The notes beneath the pieces were generated by a model that saw only the letters and a list, made by a program, of their open reading frames with translations, searched no databases and had not been told where the DNA came from. Below are positions 1 to 9,220 of a stretch of 64,000 bases of DNA, in pieces. A program made the translations under genes and the position numbers. The DNA comes from Runella limosa DSM 17973 (lineage in GTDB: Bacteria; Bacteroidota; Bacteroidia; Cytophagales; Spirosomataceae), in assembly GCF_000482465.1 (NCBI RefSeq), contig NZ_KI519422.1:376926-440925 (forward strand). The letters are read 5' to 3'. Within the stretch, counting starts at the first letter, position 1; the number at the start of each line of letters is the position of its first letter.

Positions 1-240
1 GCTCGACTTCGCTTCCCGTCGGGGTCACAACTTTGGCTTTTAACTCATTGACTAATACATAGTTAATGAGTTTTGTTTTTTATGGGGACGCGTAAGGGGA
101 TGAATTTTAATGTGGAGGGTTTATATACTAAAAGTTTTTGGCACTTTTTCTTTCATTTAAACTCTGGTGCTGGCCATTAATGATATTAGGGTGCAAAGTT
201 TTAAAAGTTAATTTGAATGATTCCTTTTTCTCTTTTATAC

Positions 241-383
241 CAGGTTAAACGCATTAAAAAAAGTAGCCTCAGCGAGGCTAAATCTTCGTAGAAAAAAGGG
301 GGGGATTTGATTCATTTTTCTACTAAGATGTAGCTCCTCTGGAGCAAATAAATGGGGCTTTATATTTTAATGCGTTCAACCTG
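241..383. repeat. Dispersed palindromic element, family A, copy 1
   Basis: The ends are inverted repeats: CAGGTTAAACGCATTAAAA on the left, matched on the right by the reverse complement of TTTTAATGCGTTCAACCTG. Inside them a second inverted pair (AAATCTTCGTAGAAAAA against TTTTTCTACTAAGAT) frames a short G-rich centre, and each arm carries a small hairpin (GCCTCAGCGAGGC and GCTCCTCTGGAGC). The same layout recurs at 32526-32722 and 55596-55806. There is no coding capacity, so this fits a MITE or REP-type element. This is the shortest copy and lacks the core hairpin of the other two. Confidence 0.8.
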
Positions 384-436
384 ATTCGATAATGATTTTG
401 AACAAAGATAACAAAAAACACTACGCTTAAAACACG

Positions 437-463
437 AAAAAAGCCTCTTTTGGAGGCTTTTAA
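437..463. terminator. Bidirectional Rho-independent terminator
   Basis: AAAAGCCTC-TTTT-GGAGGCTTTT forms a strong stem with A and T runs on either side. It lies 23 bases past the stop of the minus-strand serine hydrolase gene, which it probably terminates. Confidence 0.7.
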
Positions 464-485
464 AGTAAAATGAATAGGGTTTTTG

Positions 486-1784
486 TCAGTCATCAATGGA
501 TTGATAAATCATTTGGCGGAACAAATTATTGAGGTTATCGCCGCTGCTTTGGGTCTGTTTCATAATCACGCCAATTATTTTTTCTTTGGGGTCGGCAAAA
601 TAGTTGGTATTAAAATAACCGCCCCACTCAAACGTCCCTGCGCTACCTTTAGCTCCTTTGTCTTCGCCCGCTTTATTGAGGAGGCCGAAGGCTAAACCAT
701 AAGATGAATTGGCTTTGTCGCCACCCAATAAATCTCCTACTTGATTGCTCAAAATAGTTTGTATGGTAGTGCGGCTTAAAAAACGTTTGCCATTGAGCTC
801 ACCGCCGTTGAGGTACATCATCAAAAACGTAGCATAATCTTTGGACGTACTTGATAACCCTGCGCCTCCCGAGAAAAATGTTTTTGCTCCTTTGATGGGG
901 TAGTCGGTATCGTAGAAAGTATTAGGATAGCGCACCCATTGCCCGTTTTGCGGTTTTTGAATTGTTACCAAACGCCCTGCTTTCGCGTCGGGCAGGTAAA
1001 AATAAGTATCTCCCATGCCCAATGGCTCAAACAATCGTTTCCGCAAAAACTCATCAAAGGGCATTCCCGACATCAATTCGATGAAGTAGCCCAATACATC
1101 TAAACCTTCCGAATAGACGTACTTCTCGCCTGGGTGATGGTGGAGTGGGAGTTTGGCTAGTTTCTTGATATTATCGCCAATTTTGACGGGCTCGGTTGTG
1201 AACAAATCAACAATGCCCGCTTTGTGGTACATCGCCTTGAAACGCTCGTCGGCATCAATGACCCCGTAGCCAAGTCCTGACGTGTGCGTTAGCAAATGAC
1301 GGATGGTAATTTCTGATTTTACGAGTTCGGTGGTATAGGTGGAGTCCTGAAATTTGAAGTTTTTGAGCACCGTTTGGTTTTTAAATTCAGGAATATACTT
1401 CGAAATCGGGTCGTCGAGTTGAAACTTTCCTTCTTCCCACAGCATCATCACGGCCGTGGAGGTGATGGCTTTACTCATCGACGCAATCCGAAAAATATCA
1501 TCCCGTTTCAACTGACGGTTGGCGGTATTGTCGGCCATTCCAAAGGCTTTGTAATAGACAATCTTGCCGTTTCGGACGATAAGTGCCGATACGCCTGGAA
1601 CACTGCTTTGCGCAATCGCATTTTGGAGGACTCCGTCAAGGCGGTTGAGGCGCTCAGACGACATACCAACCGTTTCGGGGGCGGCTTCGGCTAGGGGAGG
1701 AGAGTTCTTGAGTGATTTAGTTTGAGCCTGAACCAGTTCAGTTGCGAGGCCAAAAAGGCTTAAAAGGAGGAAAACTTGCTTCAT
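486..1784 (-). CDS. Secreted serine hydrolase, class C beta-lactamase family
   Basis: Member of the penicillin-binding/class C beta-lactamase-like family, whose members act as esterases, peptidases or beta-lactamases through an acyl-enzyme. The 432-residue protein starts with a signal peptide (about residues 1-20, ending VQA). The catalytic SxxK is SMSK at residues 102-105, inside a segment reading DIFRIASMSKAITS. A second motif, YSE, lies near residue 223, where the family has YxN, and a GGAG turn near residue 310 precedes the last conserved segment. Export to the periplasm or surface is inferred from the leader. The substrate cannot be told from sequence. The gene stands alone between a terminator at 437-463 and the S10 peptidase gene 74 bases upstream. 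Confidence 0.85.
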   Translation of the reverse strand: MKQVFLLLSLFGLATELVQAQTKSLKNSPPLAEAAPETVGMSSERLNRLDGVLQNAIAQSSVPGVSALIVRNGKIVYYKAFGMADNTANRQLKRDDIFRIASMSKAITSTAVMMLWEEGKFQLDDPISKYIPEFKNQTVLKNFKFQDSTYTTELVKSEITIRHLLTHTSGLGYGVIDADERFKAMYHKAGIVDLFTTEPVKIGDNIKKLAKLPLHHHPGEKYVYSEGLDVLGYFIELMSGMPFDEFLRKRLFEPLGMGDTYFYLPDAKAGRLVTIQKPQNGQWVRYPNTFYDTDYPIKGAKTFFSGGAGLSSTSKDYATFLMMYLNGGELNGKRFLSRTTIQTILSNQVGDLLGGDKANSSYGLAFGLLNKAGEDKGAKGSAGTFEWGGYFNTNYFADPKEKIIGVIMKQTQSSGDNLNNLFRQMIYQSIDD

Positions 1785-1858
1785 GAGGTTCTTGTAAGTT
1801 TATCCCCTTATGAAGCAAGTTTTCGCTAAATTTTACTGATTATACAACCGCCTATTGG

Positions 1859-3409
1859 CTAGTACTTGGCAGGTTGGTTCGATTTCGGTGTTGACTTCTT
1901 AATAAAATCGCGAATGTCATCATTTGATTTTTGAAGGTCTTCCTTGCGCAAATACATCATGTGACCGCTGCGGTAGCCTTTCCAGCTCATGCGGTTCTTG
2001 AGTTTTCCAGCAGGATCCATTTGCCACATATTGTATTGGGCATTAAAATAATCGCAAGCACCGTCGTAGTAACCCGACTGCACCAGTAAATGCAAATAAG
2101 GGTTCTGTGCCATGGCCTGACGGAGGTTTTCGCCCGTTTGGTCATTAGAACGATCCCAAGGGTTTACGGGGCCAAACATGTAGTACTTGAGGTCGGTTTT
2201 GTAATTGAGCTCGTTGCGAAGGTACATGTTGATGGCAGGGGTAAACGAGTGCAACCACGACGTCAATTCGGCGTTAAAATCTGGGCGGTCGCCAGCATCT
2301 TTGCGGTCGATGCCTTTGTAACGAGAATCCAAACGGCCTACGGTATAGCCTTCATCACGCAGAAGCTCTTTCCAGAAGTATTGAAGCGGCATGTTGAGGT
2401 TGTTTTGGAGGACTTCTTTTTCCGAAACCCCCGTATAACGAGCGAGCTTGGCCGCGATGGCTTTGCGCTTGGCATCGTCCAAAAAGCCGCCCATGCTTAC
2501 GGCAGGAAGAAGCTCATTGATGGTAAAATTCTCTACCTCAGGTAAGAAATCGGTCAAGTCTTTTTTCTGTAAATCCGCAGGAAGTTTTTTGTGATACCAA
2601 GCCGTAGCCGCGCAGTAAGGTACTTTCAACGCCGCCTCAGAAGCTTCGCCACGCTCTATGCCAAGCGTAGTAGGCGATACCAAGATTACGCCATTGATGT
2701 ACATCCATTGGTTGCTTTGTAGCTCCAAGGCCAAGCCCGAAACGCGCGTTGTGCCGTAGCTTTCTCCGATGAGGTACTTAGGCGAATCCCAGCGGTTGTT
2801 GCGCGTCACAAACGTACGAATCCACTCGGCCAAATATTTGATGTCGGCATTTACCCCAAAAAACTTTGAGGTAGGAACATCTTTGCTGGTAGGACGAGAG
2901 TAGCCCGTGTTGACAGGGTCAATGAACACAATGTCGGCAACGTCTAAAATCGAATACGGATTTTTCTTGTAGCCATACGGTTGTAGCGGATAGCCCTCAT
3001 CGTCGATGTTGAGCAGGACTGGGCCTGTGTAGGCCATGTGCATCCACACCGATGCCGTTCCAGGGCCACCGTTGAACGAAATAATCAACGGGCGATTGCC
3101 ACGGTCTTTTACGTCGCTGCGTTCGTAATACATGTAAAACAAGCCTGCTATGGCTTTACCACCTTCGTCAAAAACGGGCATAGTACCAGTCGTTGCCTTG
3201 TAAGGGACGCGTTGCCCTTTGACGGTTACTTCGCTTTCAGTAACAACAAAAGAGTCAGGATTAAAGGGGATGTCGCTTCCTTTGTCTTCTTTTGAGGGAG
3301 CCGTAGAAGTTGAGGCTTGGCGCTCGCCACCGCCAGCGGGGCGCTGTTGGGCGTGGGTGAGGTAGCTTCCTACGAGCAAGGCTGCTGCCAAGAGTAATGG
3401 TTTTTTCAT
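1859..3409 (-). CDS. Secreted S10-family serine carboxypeptidase
   Basis: Peptidase family S10 (alpha/beta hydrolase fold), which removes C-terminal residues from peptides at acidic to neutral pH. The 516-residue protein has a signal peptide (to about residue 20, THA) followed by a low-complexity linker rich in Gly, Ser and Thr. Family motifs are present in order: the oxyanion-hole segment NGGPGTAS near residues 113-120, the nucleophile motif GESYG at 215-219 (Ser217), the acid segment YYDGACDYF near 445, and the histidine segment SGHMMYL near 485. Length and order fit the family without truncation. The substrate is unknown; a periplasmic or extracellular role in peptide breakdown is inferred. 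Confidence 0.88.
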   Translation of the reverse strand: MKKPLLLAAALLVGSYLTHAQQRPAGGGERQASTSTAPSKEDKGSDIPFNPDSFVVTESEVTVKGQRVPYKATTGTMPVFDEGGKAIAGLFYMYYERSDVKDRGNRPLIISFNGGPGTASVWMHMAYTGPVLLNIDDEGYPLQPYGYKKNPYSILDVADIVFIDPVNTGYSRPTSKDVPTSKFFGVNADIKYLAEWIRTFVTRNNRWDSPKYLIGESYGTTRVSGLALELQSNQWMYINGVILVSPTTLGIERGEASEAALKVPYCAATAWYHKKLPADLQKKDLTDFLPEVENFTINELLPAVSMGGFLDDAKRKAIAAKLARYTGVSEKEVLQNNLNMPLQYFWKELLRDEGYTVGRLDSRYKGIDRKDAGDRPDFNAELTSWLHSFTPAINMYLRNELNYKTDLKYYMFGPVNPWDRSNDQTGENLRQAMAQNPYLHLLVQSGYYDGACDYFNAQYNMWQMDPAGKLKNRMSWKGYRSGHMMYLRKEDLQKSNDDIRDFIKKSTPKSNQPAKY

Positions 3410-3606
3410 TTAGGTTTAGTTTGATTGAAAGTTATAATTGACCAGACACGCAATGTGAACGCTTATGCAAGAAAGCATTCTAGGCTACAAATGTAAAATT
3501 GTATAGCTTTAAAAGCCTAAAATGTCGCTATATTACCTTATTAATGAGACTACTTTTGGGATGAAAGCCGTAATTTTGGGACTTCACTAAGTAATCGTAA
3601 TCCACC

Positions 3607-4614
3607 ATGCAATTGTACGATGTATTGATAGTAGGCGCGGGGCCTTGTGGGCTGGCTGCTGGGATAGAGGCTGCGAAGGCAGGATTGAGTCACTTGATTC
3701 TTGAAAAGGGGAGCATCACGGAGTCGATTCGGCGCTATCCCAAACGAATGCGTTTTTTCTCCACCGCCGAAAATATCGAGATTGGAGGCATCCCGTTTCC
3801 CATTTCGGACGTCAAAGCCAACCGCAGTGAGGCGTTGCAATATTACCGCAAAGTGGCGGGGTATTATCACCTCAACTTCAAATTGTTTACAGAAGTAGCT
3901 CAGGTTGTAAAACAAGACGACGAAGTATTTGAAATTCAGACGATAGGAGGAGAAAATTACTATGCCAAAAAGGTCATTATCTCTACGGGTTATTTTGACT
4001 TTCCTCGCTTTTTGGGGATAAATGGGGAAAAACTTCCGCACGTTTCTCCCTATTATGACGAACCGTTTCAGTACTCATTTTCCAAAGTTGTGATAGTGGG
4101 AGGGGCTAATTCTGCGGTGGAGGCCGCGCTGGAAATGTACCGCCATGATGTGGACGTGACGGTCGTTCACCGAGGGGCGGACTTTCGTCCGACGGTGAAA
4201 TATTGGTTAATTCCTGACGTCAAAAATCGGGTCAAAGAAGGGAAAATAAAAACGCGTTTCAATAGCCTCACCAAAGCCATAGAGCCTAAGCGGGTGTTGA
4301 TAGAAAATACCCAAACGGGTGAGCAAGAATGGCTTGAAGCTGATTTTGTATTGATGCTCATTGGGTATATACCAGATGGAGCATTGCTTCAGCGGTGTGG
4401 GGTGGAGTTGCGCCAACCAAGTATGGTGCCAGTATTTAACCCCGAAACCTTTGAAACCAACGTCTCTGGTTTATACTTGTGTGGCACCGTAGTGGCAGGT
4501 ATTCATACCGAAAAAGTCTTTATTGAAAATGGGCGCGACCATGCTGCCGCCATCATTGACCATATTGCGGGTCGTCAAGTACGTAAGGTAAAAGAATTGA
4601 TAGATCGGATTTAG
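3607..4614 (+). CDS. ypdA: YpdA-family FAD/NAD(P)-dependent disulfide reductase
   Basis: Resembles YpdA, the flavoprotein that reduces bacillithiol disulfide with NADPH in Firmicutes. The 335-residue protein has two Rossmann motifs: GAGPCG at residues 10-15 for FAD, directly after the start, and VGGANSAVEAA near residues 163-173 for NAD(P)H. The Cys in GAGPCG is the conserved cysteine of YpdA proteins, and there is no CxxC of thioredoxin-reductase type. The C-terminal part (TNVSGLYLCGTVVAG) is the usual second FAD contact. The AraC gene that follows points the other way and ends 8 bases past this stop. Bacillithiol biosynthesis genes are not in the window, so the thiol substrate is inferred. 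Confidence 0.85.
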   Translation: MQLYDVLIVGAGPCGLAAGIEAAKAGLSHLILEKGSITESIRRYPKRMRFFSTAENIEIGGIPFPISDVKANRSEALQYYRKVAGYYHLNFKLFTEVAQVVKQDDEVFEIQTIGGENYYAKKVIISTGYFDFPRFLGINGEKLPHVSPYYDEPFQYSFSKVVIVGGANSAVEAALEMYRHDVDVTVVHRGADFRPTVKYWLIPDVKNRVKEGKIKTRFNSLTKAIEPKRVLIENTQTGEQEWLEADFVLMLIGYIPDGALLQRCGVELRQPSMVPVFNPETFETNVSGLYLCGTVVAGIHTEKVFIENGRDHAAAIIDHIAGRQVRKVKELIDRI

Positions 4615-4622
4615 CACGCCCA

Positions 4623-5195
4623 CTACCGTCGGTTTATTTTACCGTAAAACTGGAGTTGGTATTTTTTGGGAGTAATGTGAAAGTACTTCTGAAACATTTT
4701 GTTGAACTTAATCGCCGAAGATGCGCTGTAGCCGATCATCAGCGCTACTTCGTTGGCTTTATAACCTTTTTTCAAGAGCGAAGCAGCCCGCTCCATTCGC
4801 TTTGCCGTGTAGAGTTGATAAAATGGCTGTCCATATACTTTTTTAAACAGACTTTTAAACAAGGCAGGTTTAATGCCATGGTTTTCAGTGATTTCTTTTT
4901 CTGAAGGGGGAACATTGCCAAAATCTCCTTGAAGGTATTTATCATGGATTTTTTTTACAATTTCAAGGTAATTGTCCTTAAAAGCCGAAGTTCTATCAAT
5001 GACTGTTTTTGGAGAAAGATATCCATTGTATTTCACTTCAAAGGCAATCTGTTGGCGAACCAATTCCAAACAACATTCTTGAAAGTCTTTTGCATTTAAG
5101 ACAATCATGATTTTTGTGCTTTCAGTTTGAGGAAGCACCGATTTTTCGAGCGCACTTCCTTCACTGGAAGTGGTTGGTTGTAGGGAGGCGTTCAT
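4623..5195 (-). CDS. AraC-family transcriptional regulator
   Basis: The 190-residue protein carries a C-terminal AraC/XylS DNA-binding domain of two helix-turn-helix units (about residues 85-185). The first helps read KPALFKSLFKKVYGQPFYQLYTAKRMERAASLL, split here by the family's conserved turn; the second contains VALMIGYSASSAIKFNKMFQKY. The N-terminal 80 residues match no effector domain I recognise. The start is uncertain: a second Met lies at residue 30 (MIVLNAKD), and the first 29 residues are polar and poorly ordered. It is convergent with ypdA. Its targets are unknown. Confidence 0.8.
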   Translation of the reverse strand: MNASLQPTTSSEGSALEKSVLPQTESTKIMIVLNAKDFQECCLELVRQQIAFEVKYNGYLSPKTVIDRTSAFKDNYLEIVKKIHDKYLQGDFGNVPPSEKEITENHGIKPALFKSLFKKVYGQPFYQLYTAKRMERAASLLKKGYKANEVALMIGYSASSAIKFNKMFQKYFHITPKKYQLQFYGKINRR

Positions 5196-5448
5196 AATGA
5201 CATTTCGGGTAAAAATGAGTAATCAATACTATGCGAAAACAGTCAAAAATTGCCCCAATGTTCTGTAAAATCAATCCTTTTGTCGTCAACTGGCCACTAA
5301 ATACAACCAACTATCCAAAAACTACTATGTTGTGGTAGGTTTATTGCCTTTTATGACGATGGATTTAACAGTTTTAGTAGGTGATAAAAAATGTAAAATT
5401 CTGACTTACTGGTAGTTATTAGTGAAATTATTTAAACTAGACTTAGCA

Positions 5449-6468
5449 TTAATATGCTTTAAGTTGTAAGATGGCTTGCGCTGTAGCCGTGGGGTTGTCG
5501 TCGGTAGGGTGGAGGTGATGAGAAATAGCGCGTTGAGAGAGCTCGTATAGGTAGGCTTTGTCGTAGTAGTTGAGCGAAATATCGGCTACCGTAGCGTAGT
5601 CGTGGCGTTGGAGGGCGTCGATAGCGGCTTTGTAGTGCTGGCCGCCAAGTCGTTTTTTGATGCGGTCGGTGGCAGCTTGCAGTAATGTGTGGTCGTAGCA
5701 AGCGTATTCGCGGACGAGGCGTTGAATACGGAGGTCCTTAGGAAGGTCAACAAAAACAAACTGCGTCGGCTGCTGCATTTGTTGCCAAAAAGCCAGCGGA
5801 ATAAAACAGCCCCCAATGTGCCGACTTTCGCTTTCGAGCCAAACGCGCCGCTGTGGGTCTAGCAAACGCCATTGTTGATGTAGTAGGTTTTCAAACTGTT
5901 CGGAAGAAGGCTGGGGAGATTGCCCAATCGCGCCGTAAGCCGAGCCTTTGTGGTGGGCAATGGCCTCCAAATCAATGACTTGTTCGCCCATTTCGGCGAG
6001 CGCACGTAGAATGTCGGTTTTACCGCTCCCTGTTGGGCCACCCAAAATGGTCATGTTTTGTGGTCGGCTAAACGACTCCAAAACGTGGTTGCGGTAGGCT
6101 TTGTAGCCACCTTCTAGGGTTGATACGCGGAAACCCGCCGTTCGCAATAACCACGCAAAGCTTCCACTGCGCATTCCGCCGCGCCAGCAGTGAACCAGCA
6201 CTTCTTGTTGAGGAGCGACTAAGTCGGCTTTTTTGACGAATAAAGCGAGTTTTGGCCCTACCATTTCTAATCCTAACCGAACGGCCGCATCGCGTCCTTG
6301 TTGTTTGTAGCAGGTGCCCACTTTGACGCGTTCGTCGTTGCTAAAAAGTGGGATATTGATGGCACCAGGAATGTGCGCGTGGCTATATTCGCCTGGCGAC
6401 CGCACGTCGATGATGGGCAAGCGCTGGGAGGCTTGCAAAAAATCAGCGGGAGAGAGTGCCGTCGCCAT
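5449..6468 (-). CDS. mnmH: tRNA 2-selenouridine synthase MnmH/SelU
   Basis: MnmH converts 2-thiouridine at the wobble position of Lys, Glu and Gln tRNAs to 2-selenouridine through a geranylated intermediate, using selenophosphate. The 339-residue protein has the two expected domains: an N-terminal rhodanese domain (about 1-125) with the active cysteine in the motif HCWRGGMRSG (Cys94), and a P-loop domain with Walker A GGPTGSGKT at 143-151. It ends 12 bases before nothing else in its operon; the upstream neighbour is the MTHFR-like gene, whose stop lies 12 bases before this start, so the two are probably co-transcribed. The selenophosphate synthetase gene selD is not in the window. Confidence 0.9.
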   Translation of the reverse strand: MATALSPADFLQASQRLPIIDVRSPGEYSHAHIPGAINIPLFSNDERVKVGTCYKQQGRDAAVRLGLEMVGPKLALFVKKADLVAPQQEVLVHCWRGGMRSGSFAWLLRTAGFRVSTLEGGYKAYRNHVLESFSRPQNMTILGGPTGSGKTDILRALAEMGEQVIDLEAIAHHKGSAYGAIGQSPQPSSEQFENLLHQQWRLLDPQRRVWLESESRHIGGCFIPLAFWQQMQQPTQFVFVDLPKDLRIQRLVREYACYDHTLLQAATDRIKKRLGGQHYKAAIDALQRHDYATVADISLNYYDKAYLYELSQRAISHHLHPTDDNPTATAQAILQLKAY

Positions 6469-6480
6469 GAAATTTTCAGA

Positions 6481-7416
6481 TTAGTTATTTCTTAGTCCTT
6501 TTGCCACAAGCCGCTCACGTAGTTGATTGACCATGTAAATAGAGGCTTCTATTTCGTCTTTACGAATGGCCACACTTTCGATGTTAAACCCAAAAGGAAT
6601 GGCGTGTTCGGCACAAAACTCAATAAGTTCATCCGCAATTTGTAAGCAAAGATTCACCGACGTTTCGAGGATGTTTTCAGATTCCAGCAAGGTTTCTTTT
6701 ACCGAATCAGGCACGTGAATACCGAGCCATTCCATGAAGTGGAGCGTTTTTTTTGACCCACAGGCGGTAATGGTAAATACAAACGTAGGAAGGGGTAATT
6801 GTTGCGCTTGGCAGGTGTTGACGACGGCCGTAAGCATTTGTTTGGCATAGGCTACGTTGAACACACACTGTGAGACAAAATAACTGACCCCGCTCGCGAC
6901 CTTATCGAGGATGCGTTGGTCTTCGTCGTTGAGAACAGCATGCCGTTCGGGAATGGTGACGGCGCCGATGATAGAATTTTGGTCAAATTCTCGCCAAACG
7001 GAGTAGGCGTCGGGTAGGCTGGTGACGGGCGTAAAATCAGGTGAAGGAACGCCTACAAACACAGGATAAAAGCCTTGTTGGGTCAAATTGCCCACCCACT
7101 GACGAAGTTCGTCTTGGGTAAACTTTCCTGCAGGGCGATAGATAATTTTGGGAATTGTCAGAGGTGCCAAATGCTGACGGGCAAAATCAAAGGGGTCGAG
7201 GGCGGTGATGAATGGAAAAGGCCGCTCTTCGGAAGTTCGACTCGATTCATCTTGAACATCATACACAATGAGGGCGTCGATGTCTAACCCTTGCAAACGG
7301 GCCAGTGTTTTTTCGGCAATCTCACTTACTTTTTCAGGAGCGGTTTGTGATTTGGGAGGAGTGATTCCGTATAGCAATAAACCCGACTCTTTTGATTTGA
7401 TTTTCGTTAAAAACAT
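6481..7416 (-). CDS. Methylenetetrahydrofolate reductase-like protein
   Basis: Probable member of the MTHFR (MetF-like) TIM-barrel flavoprotein superfamily, whose main reaction is reduction of methylenetetrahydrofolate to methyltetrahydrofolate. The start was placed at the ATG at 7416 (MFLTKIKSKESG, 311 residues) because the 30 codons before it cover an intergenic hairpin and have no family character. Recognisable parts are the early YDVQDES segment, SYFVSQCVFN where MetF proteins contact flavin, and GIHVPDSVKE in the second half. It differs enough from classical MetF that another C1 or sulfur-related reaction is possible. It precedes mnmH by 12 bases. Confidence 0.65.
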   Translation of the reverse strand: MFLTKIKSKESGLLLYGITPPKSQTAPEKVSEIAEKTLARLQGLDIDALIVYDVQDESSRTSEERPFPFITALDPFDFARQHLAPLTIPKIIYRPAGKFTQDELRQWVGNLTQQGFYPVFVGVPSPDFTPVTSLPDAYSVWREFDQNSIIGAVTIPERHAVLNDEDQRILDKVASGVSYFVSQCVFNVAYAKQMLTAVVNTCQAQQLPLPTFVFTITACGSKKTLHFMEWLGIHVPDSVKETLLESENILETSVNLCLQIADELIEFCAEHAIPFGFNIESVAIRKDEIEASIYMVNQLRERLVAKGLRNN

Positions 7417-7476
7417 GCTGCAATTCGTAAATGGAGTTGCAAATGTAGGAAATAGGGGGAAAATACCGAATATATC

Positions 7477-7508
7477 GTGTGCCGGGGTGTGAGCACCCCG
7501 ACACACGG
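7477..7508. repeat. Intergenic hairpin with TGAG loop, copy 1
   Basis: CGTGTG-CCGGGGTG-TGAG-CACCCCG-ACACACG folds into a long stem closed by a TGAG loop. It lies just past the stop of the S41 protease gene and before the MTHFR-like gene. No T run follows on the minus strand, so it may stop or stabilise transcripts without being a classical terminator. Related hairpins occur at 12382, 32854 and 48955. Confidence 0.6.
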
Positions 7509-7512
7509 CGGT

Positions 7513-9165
7513 TTATTTTTGCCCTTTCAAGATTTTTTCGTAGCGAGGCATGTCTTTAAACAAATCTAGCGCTGCCTTTACTTCGGCATCTGTGCGGAAT
7601 ACGTATTCGCGCTCCCCTTTTTGTAGGTAATAGTGCGAAACAATTTCCCGCTCTAGTAGGTGTTTAATGTCTTTTTTGAACATCGCCAAATCGCTCTCTT
7701 TGCTATGACCGAGCTTGGTTTTAAGTGCTTTAAGTTGTTCTTGGATAACATCAAAGTACTTTTCTTTTTTGGCCGATGCCTCAAGCGTGCCGAGGTCTTT
7801 CTCTACCTGTGTCACGTAGTCGTATTCTTTGTCTTTTAACCAAGTCGAAAATCCTTGATAATCGGCATCTGTGAGCTCAAATTCTTTAGCGGCTTTGATG
7901 GTTGGGTGCGCGGCACGGTAGTGCAAAGCATAGTCAAAAAACAACCCTTTGGCGTTTAGACTGGTCACAATTGTTGGCAATGCAGGCAGTTCGGTAGCTA
8001 CATCAGGTTCTACGCCACCACCGTCATACACCACGCGGCCATTGCGGGTTTTGAAGGCCACTTTGAGCGAGTCAGGTACTTTGGCCACGCTGCCGTCGGG
8101 GTTGCGGTGGCTATAATCGATGGCCTGAATACAACGTCCACTCGGGATGTAGTACTTCGCAACAGTTACTTTTAATTTGGTATTGTACGACAAATCGCGG
8201 GTTGTCTGGACAAGCCCTTTGCCGTAGGTTCTTTGCCCCACCAACACCCCACGGTCGTAATCTTGCATCACCCCCGACACAATTTCAGAAGCGGATGCAC
8301 TGCGGCCATTGACCAGCACCACCAACGGAATGTCAGTGTCCACAGGCGCCATTGGAGCCGTATAAGTTTTGTTCCACTCCGTTACTTTTCCACGGTTCGA
8401 TACCACTTCAGCATCTTTGGGAATGAATAAATTACAAATCAATACCGCTTGGTCAAGCAATCCACCTGGGTTTTCGCGAAGGTCAAGCACCAATTTTTTC
8501 ATGCCTTTTCCTTTGAGTTCCACCAGCGCATTTTTTACCTCGCGGGCAGCCGTTTGATTAAAATCTTTGAGGTCGATGTAGCCTACTTCGTTGTCGAGCA
8601 TTCCGTAATAAGGGACATTTCCTGTCTTGACAAACTCACGCGTTACATTGACTTCAATCAGGTCTTTGGTACCCACGCGGCGCACGGCGAGCTTCACCGA
8701 CGAATTGGCCTGCCCTTTCATGAGTTTGTCGGGGTTGGCATCTTTGCGGGTGGTGATGTCTATTCCGTCGATTTTGACAATTTCATCACCTACGTGAAGG
8801 TTTGCTTTGGCGGCGGGAGAATCTTCCAGGATAGAATAAATGATTTGTTTGCCCTTGTTAGGGGTGATTATGGCCCCGATGCCCGTGTATTGGCCCGTGG
8901 TCATGGTGCGATAATCTTCAATTTCGTCTTCGGCGTAGAAATTGGTGTAAGGGTCGAGGTTTTTAAGCATAGATTCTATGCTCATTTTAGTCAACCGATT
9001 GGGGTTGATTTCGTCCACATAATAGCGATTAAGCTCCTTAAACAGCGTGGCATAAATGTCTAAGTTACGGGCGATTTCAAAAAAGCGTTCGTCATTGCGG
9101 AAGGCAAAAAAACCTACGGACACAACGCACACAGCGGCAAGAATGAGTTTACGGAAATGTTTCAT
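7513..9165 (-). CDS. C-terminal processing protease, PDZ/S41 family
   Basis: Carboxyl-terminal processing peptidase (CtpA/Prc type), acting in the periplasm. The ATG at 9165 (MKHFRKLILAAV) was chosen because it begins a good signal or anchor sequence; 28 further codons upstream are open but lack such character. This gives 550 residues. In order there are an N-terminal helical region, a PDZ domain (about residues 70-160, with GIGAII and VGDEIVKIDG) and the S41 catalytic domain. The Ser nucleophile is in NGRSASASEIVSG and the Lys general base in GQRTYGKGLVQ. The roughly 190 residues after the core are typical of Bacteroidota family members. It has its own transcription unit, because a terminator lies between it and the OmpA-type gene upstream. 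Confidence 0.9.
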   Translation of the reverse strand: MKHFRKLILAAVCVVSVGFFAFRNDERFFEIARNLDIYATLFKELNRYYVDEINPNRLTKMSIESMLKNLDPYTNFYAEDEIEDYRTMTTGQYTGIGAIITPNKGKQIIYSILEDSPAAKANLHVGDEIVKIDGIDITTRKDANPDKLMKGQANSSVKLAVRRVGTKDLIEVNVTREFVKTGNVPYYGMLDNEVGYIDLKDFNQTAAREVKNALVELKGKGMKKLVLDLRENPGGLLDQAVLICNLFIPKDAEVVSNRGKVTEWNKTYTAPMAPVDTDIPLVVLVNGRSASASEIVSGVMQDYDRGVLVGQRTYGKGLVQTTRDLSYNTKLKVTVAKYYIPSGRCIQAIDYSHRNPDGSVAKVPDSLKVAFKTRNGRVVYDGGGVEPDVATELPALPTIVTSLNAKGLFFDYALHYRAAHPTIKAAKEFELTDADYQGFSTWLKDKEYDYVTQVEKDLGTLEASAKKEKYFDVIQEQLKALKTKLGHSKESDLAMFKKDIKHLLEREIVSHYYLQKGEREYVFRTDAEVKAALDLFKDMPRYEKILKGQK

Positions 9166-9220
9166 GGTGGTCCTTTTTATCAAAAACGCGTAAAGTGTCA
9201 CGAAGTTATGAGATTTCCCC

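Larger units (their letters stand above)
1..482. other. Left-edge non-coding stretch with repeat and terminator
   Basis: No convincing gene was found. Positions 17-79 on the minus strand form part of an open frame that runs off the left edge (residues like NYVLVNELKAKVVTPTGSEVE), but it has no ATG, GTG or TTG start after the preceding stop, so a gene start there is only a possibility. An imperfect hairpin (AACTCATT.../...AATGAGTT) lies near 41-75. The stretch also holds a palindromic repeat (241-383) and a terminator (437-463), listed separately. Confidence 0.4.

Noticed and set aside
1-79. Start of a gene running off the left edge on the minus strand
   Set aside because: The frame is open but lacks an accepted start codon after the preceding stop, and the visible stretch is too short to judge.
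3550-4041. 163-residue open frame opposite ypdA
   Set aside because: It overlaps the FAD-binding half of YpdA and has no leader or known motif.
8449-9063. 204-residue open frame opposite the S41 protease
   Set aside because: It is antisense to the PDZ and N-terminal domains; the Val/Phe/His-rich composition is typical of shadow frames.
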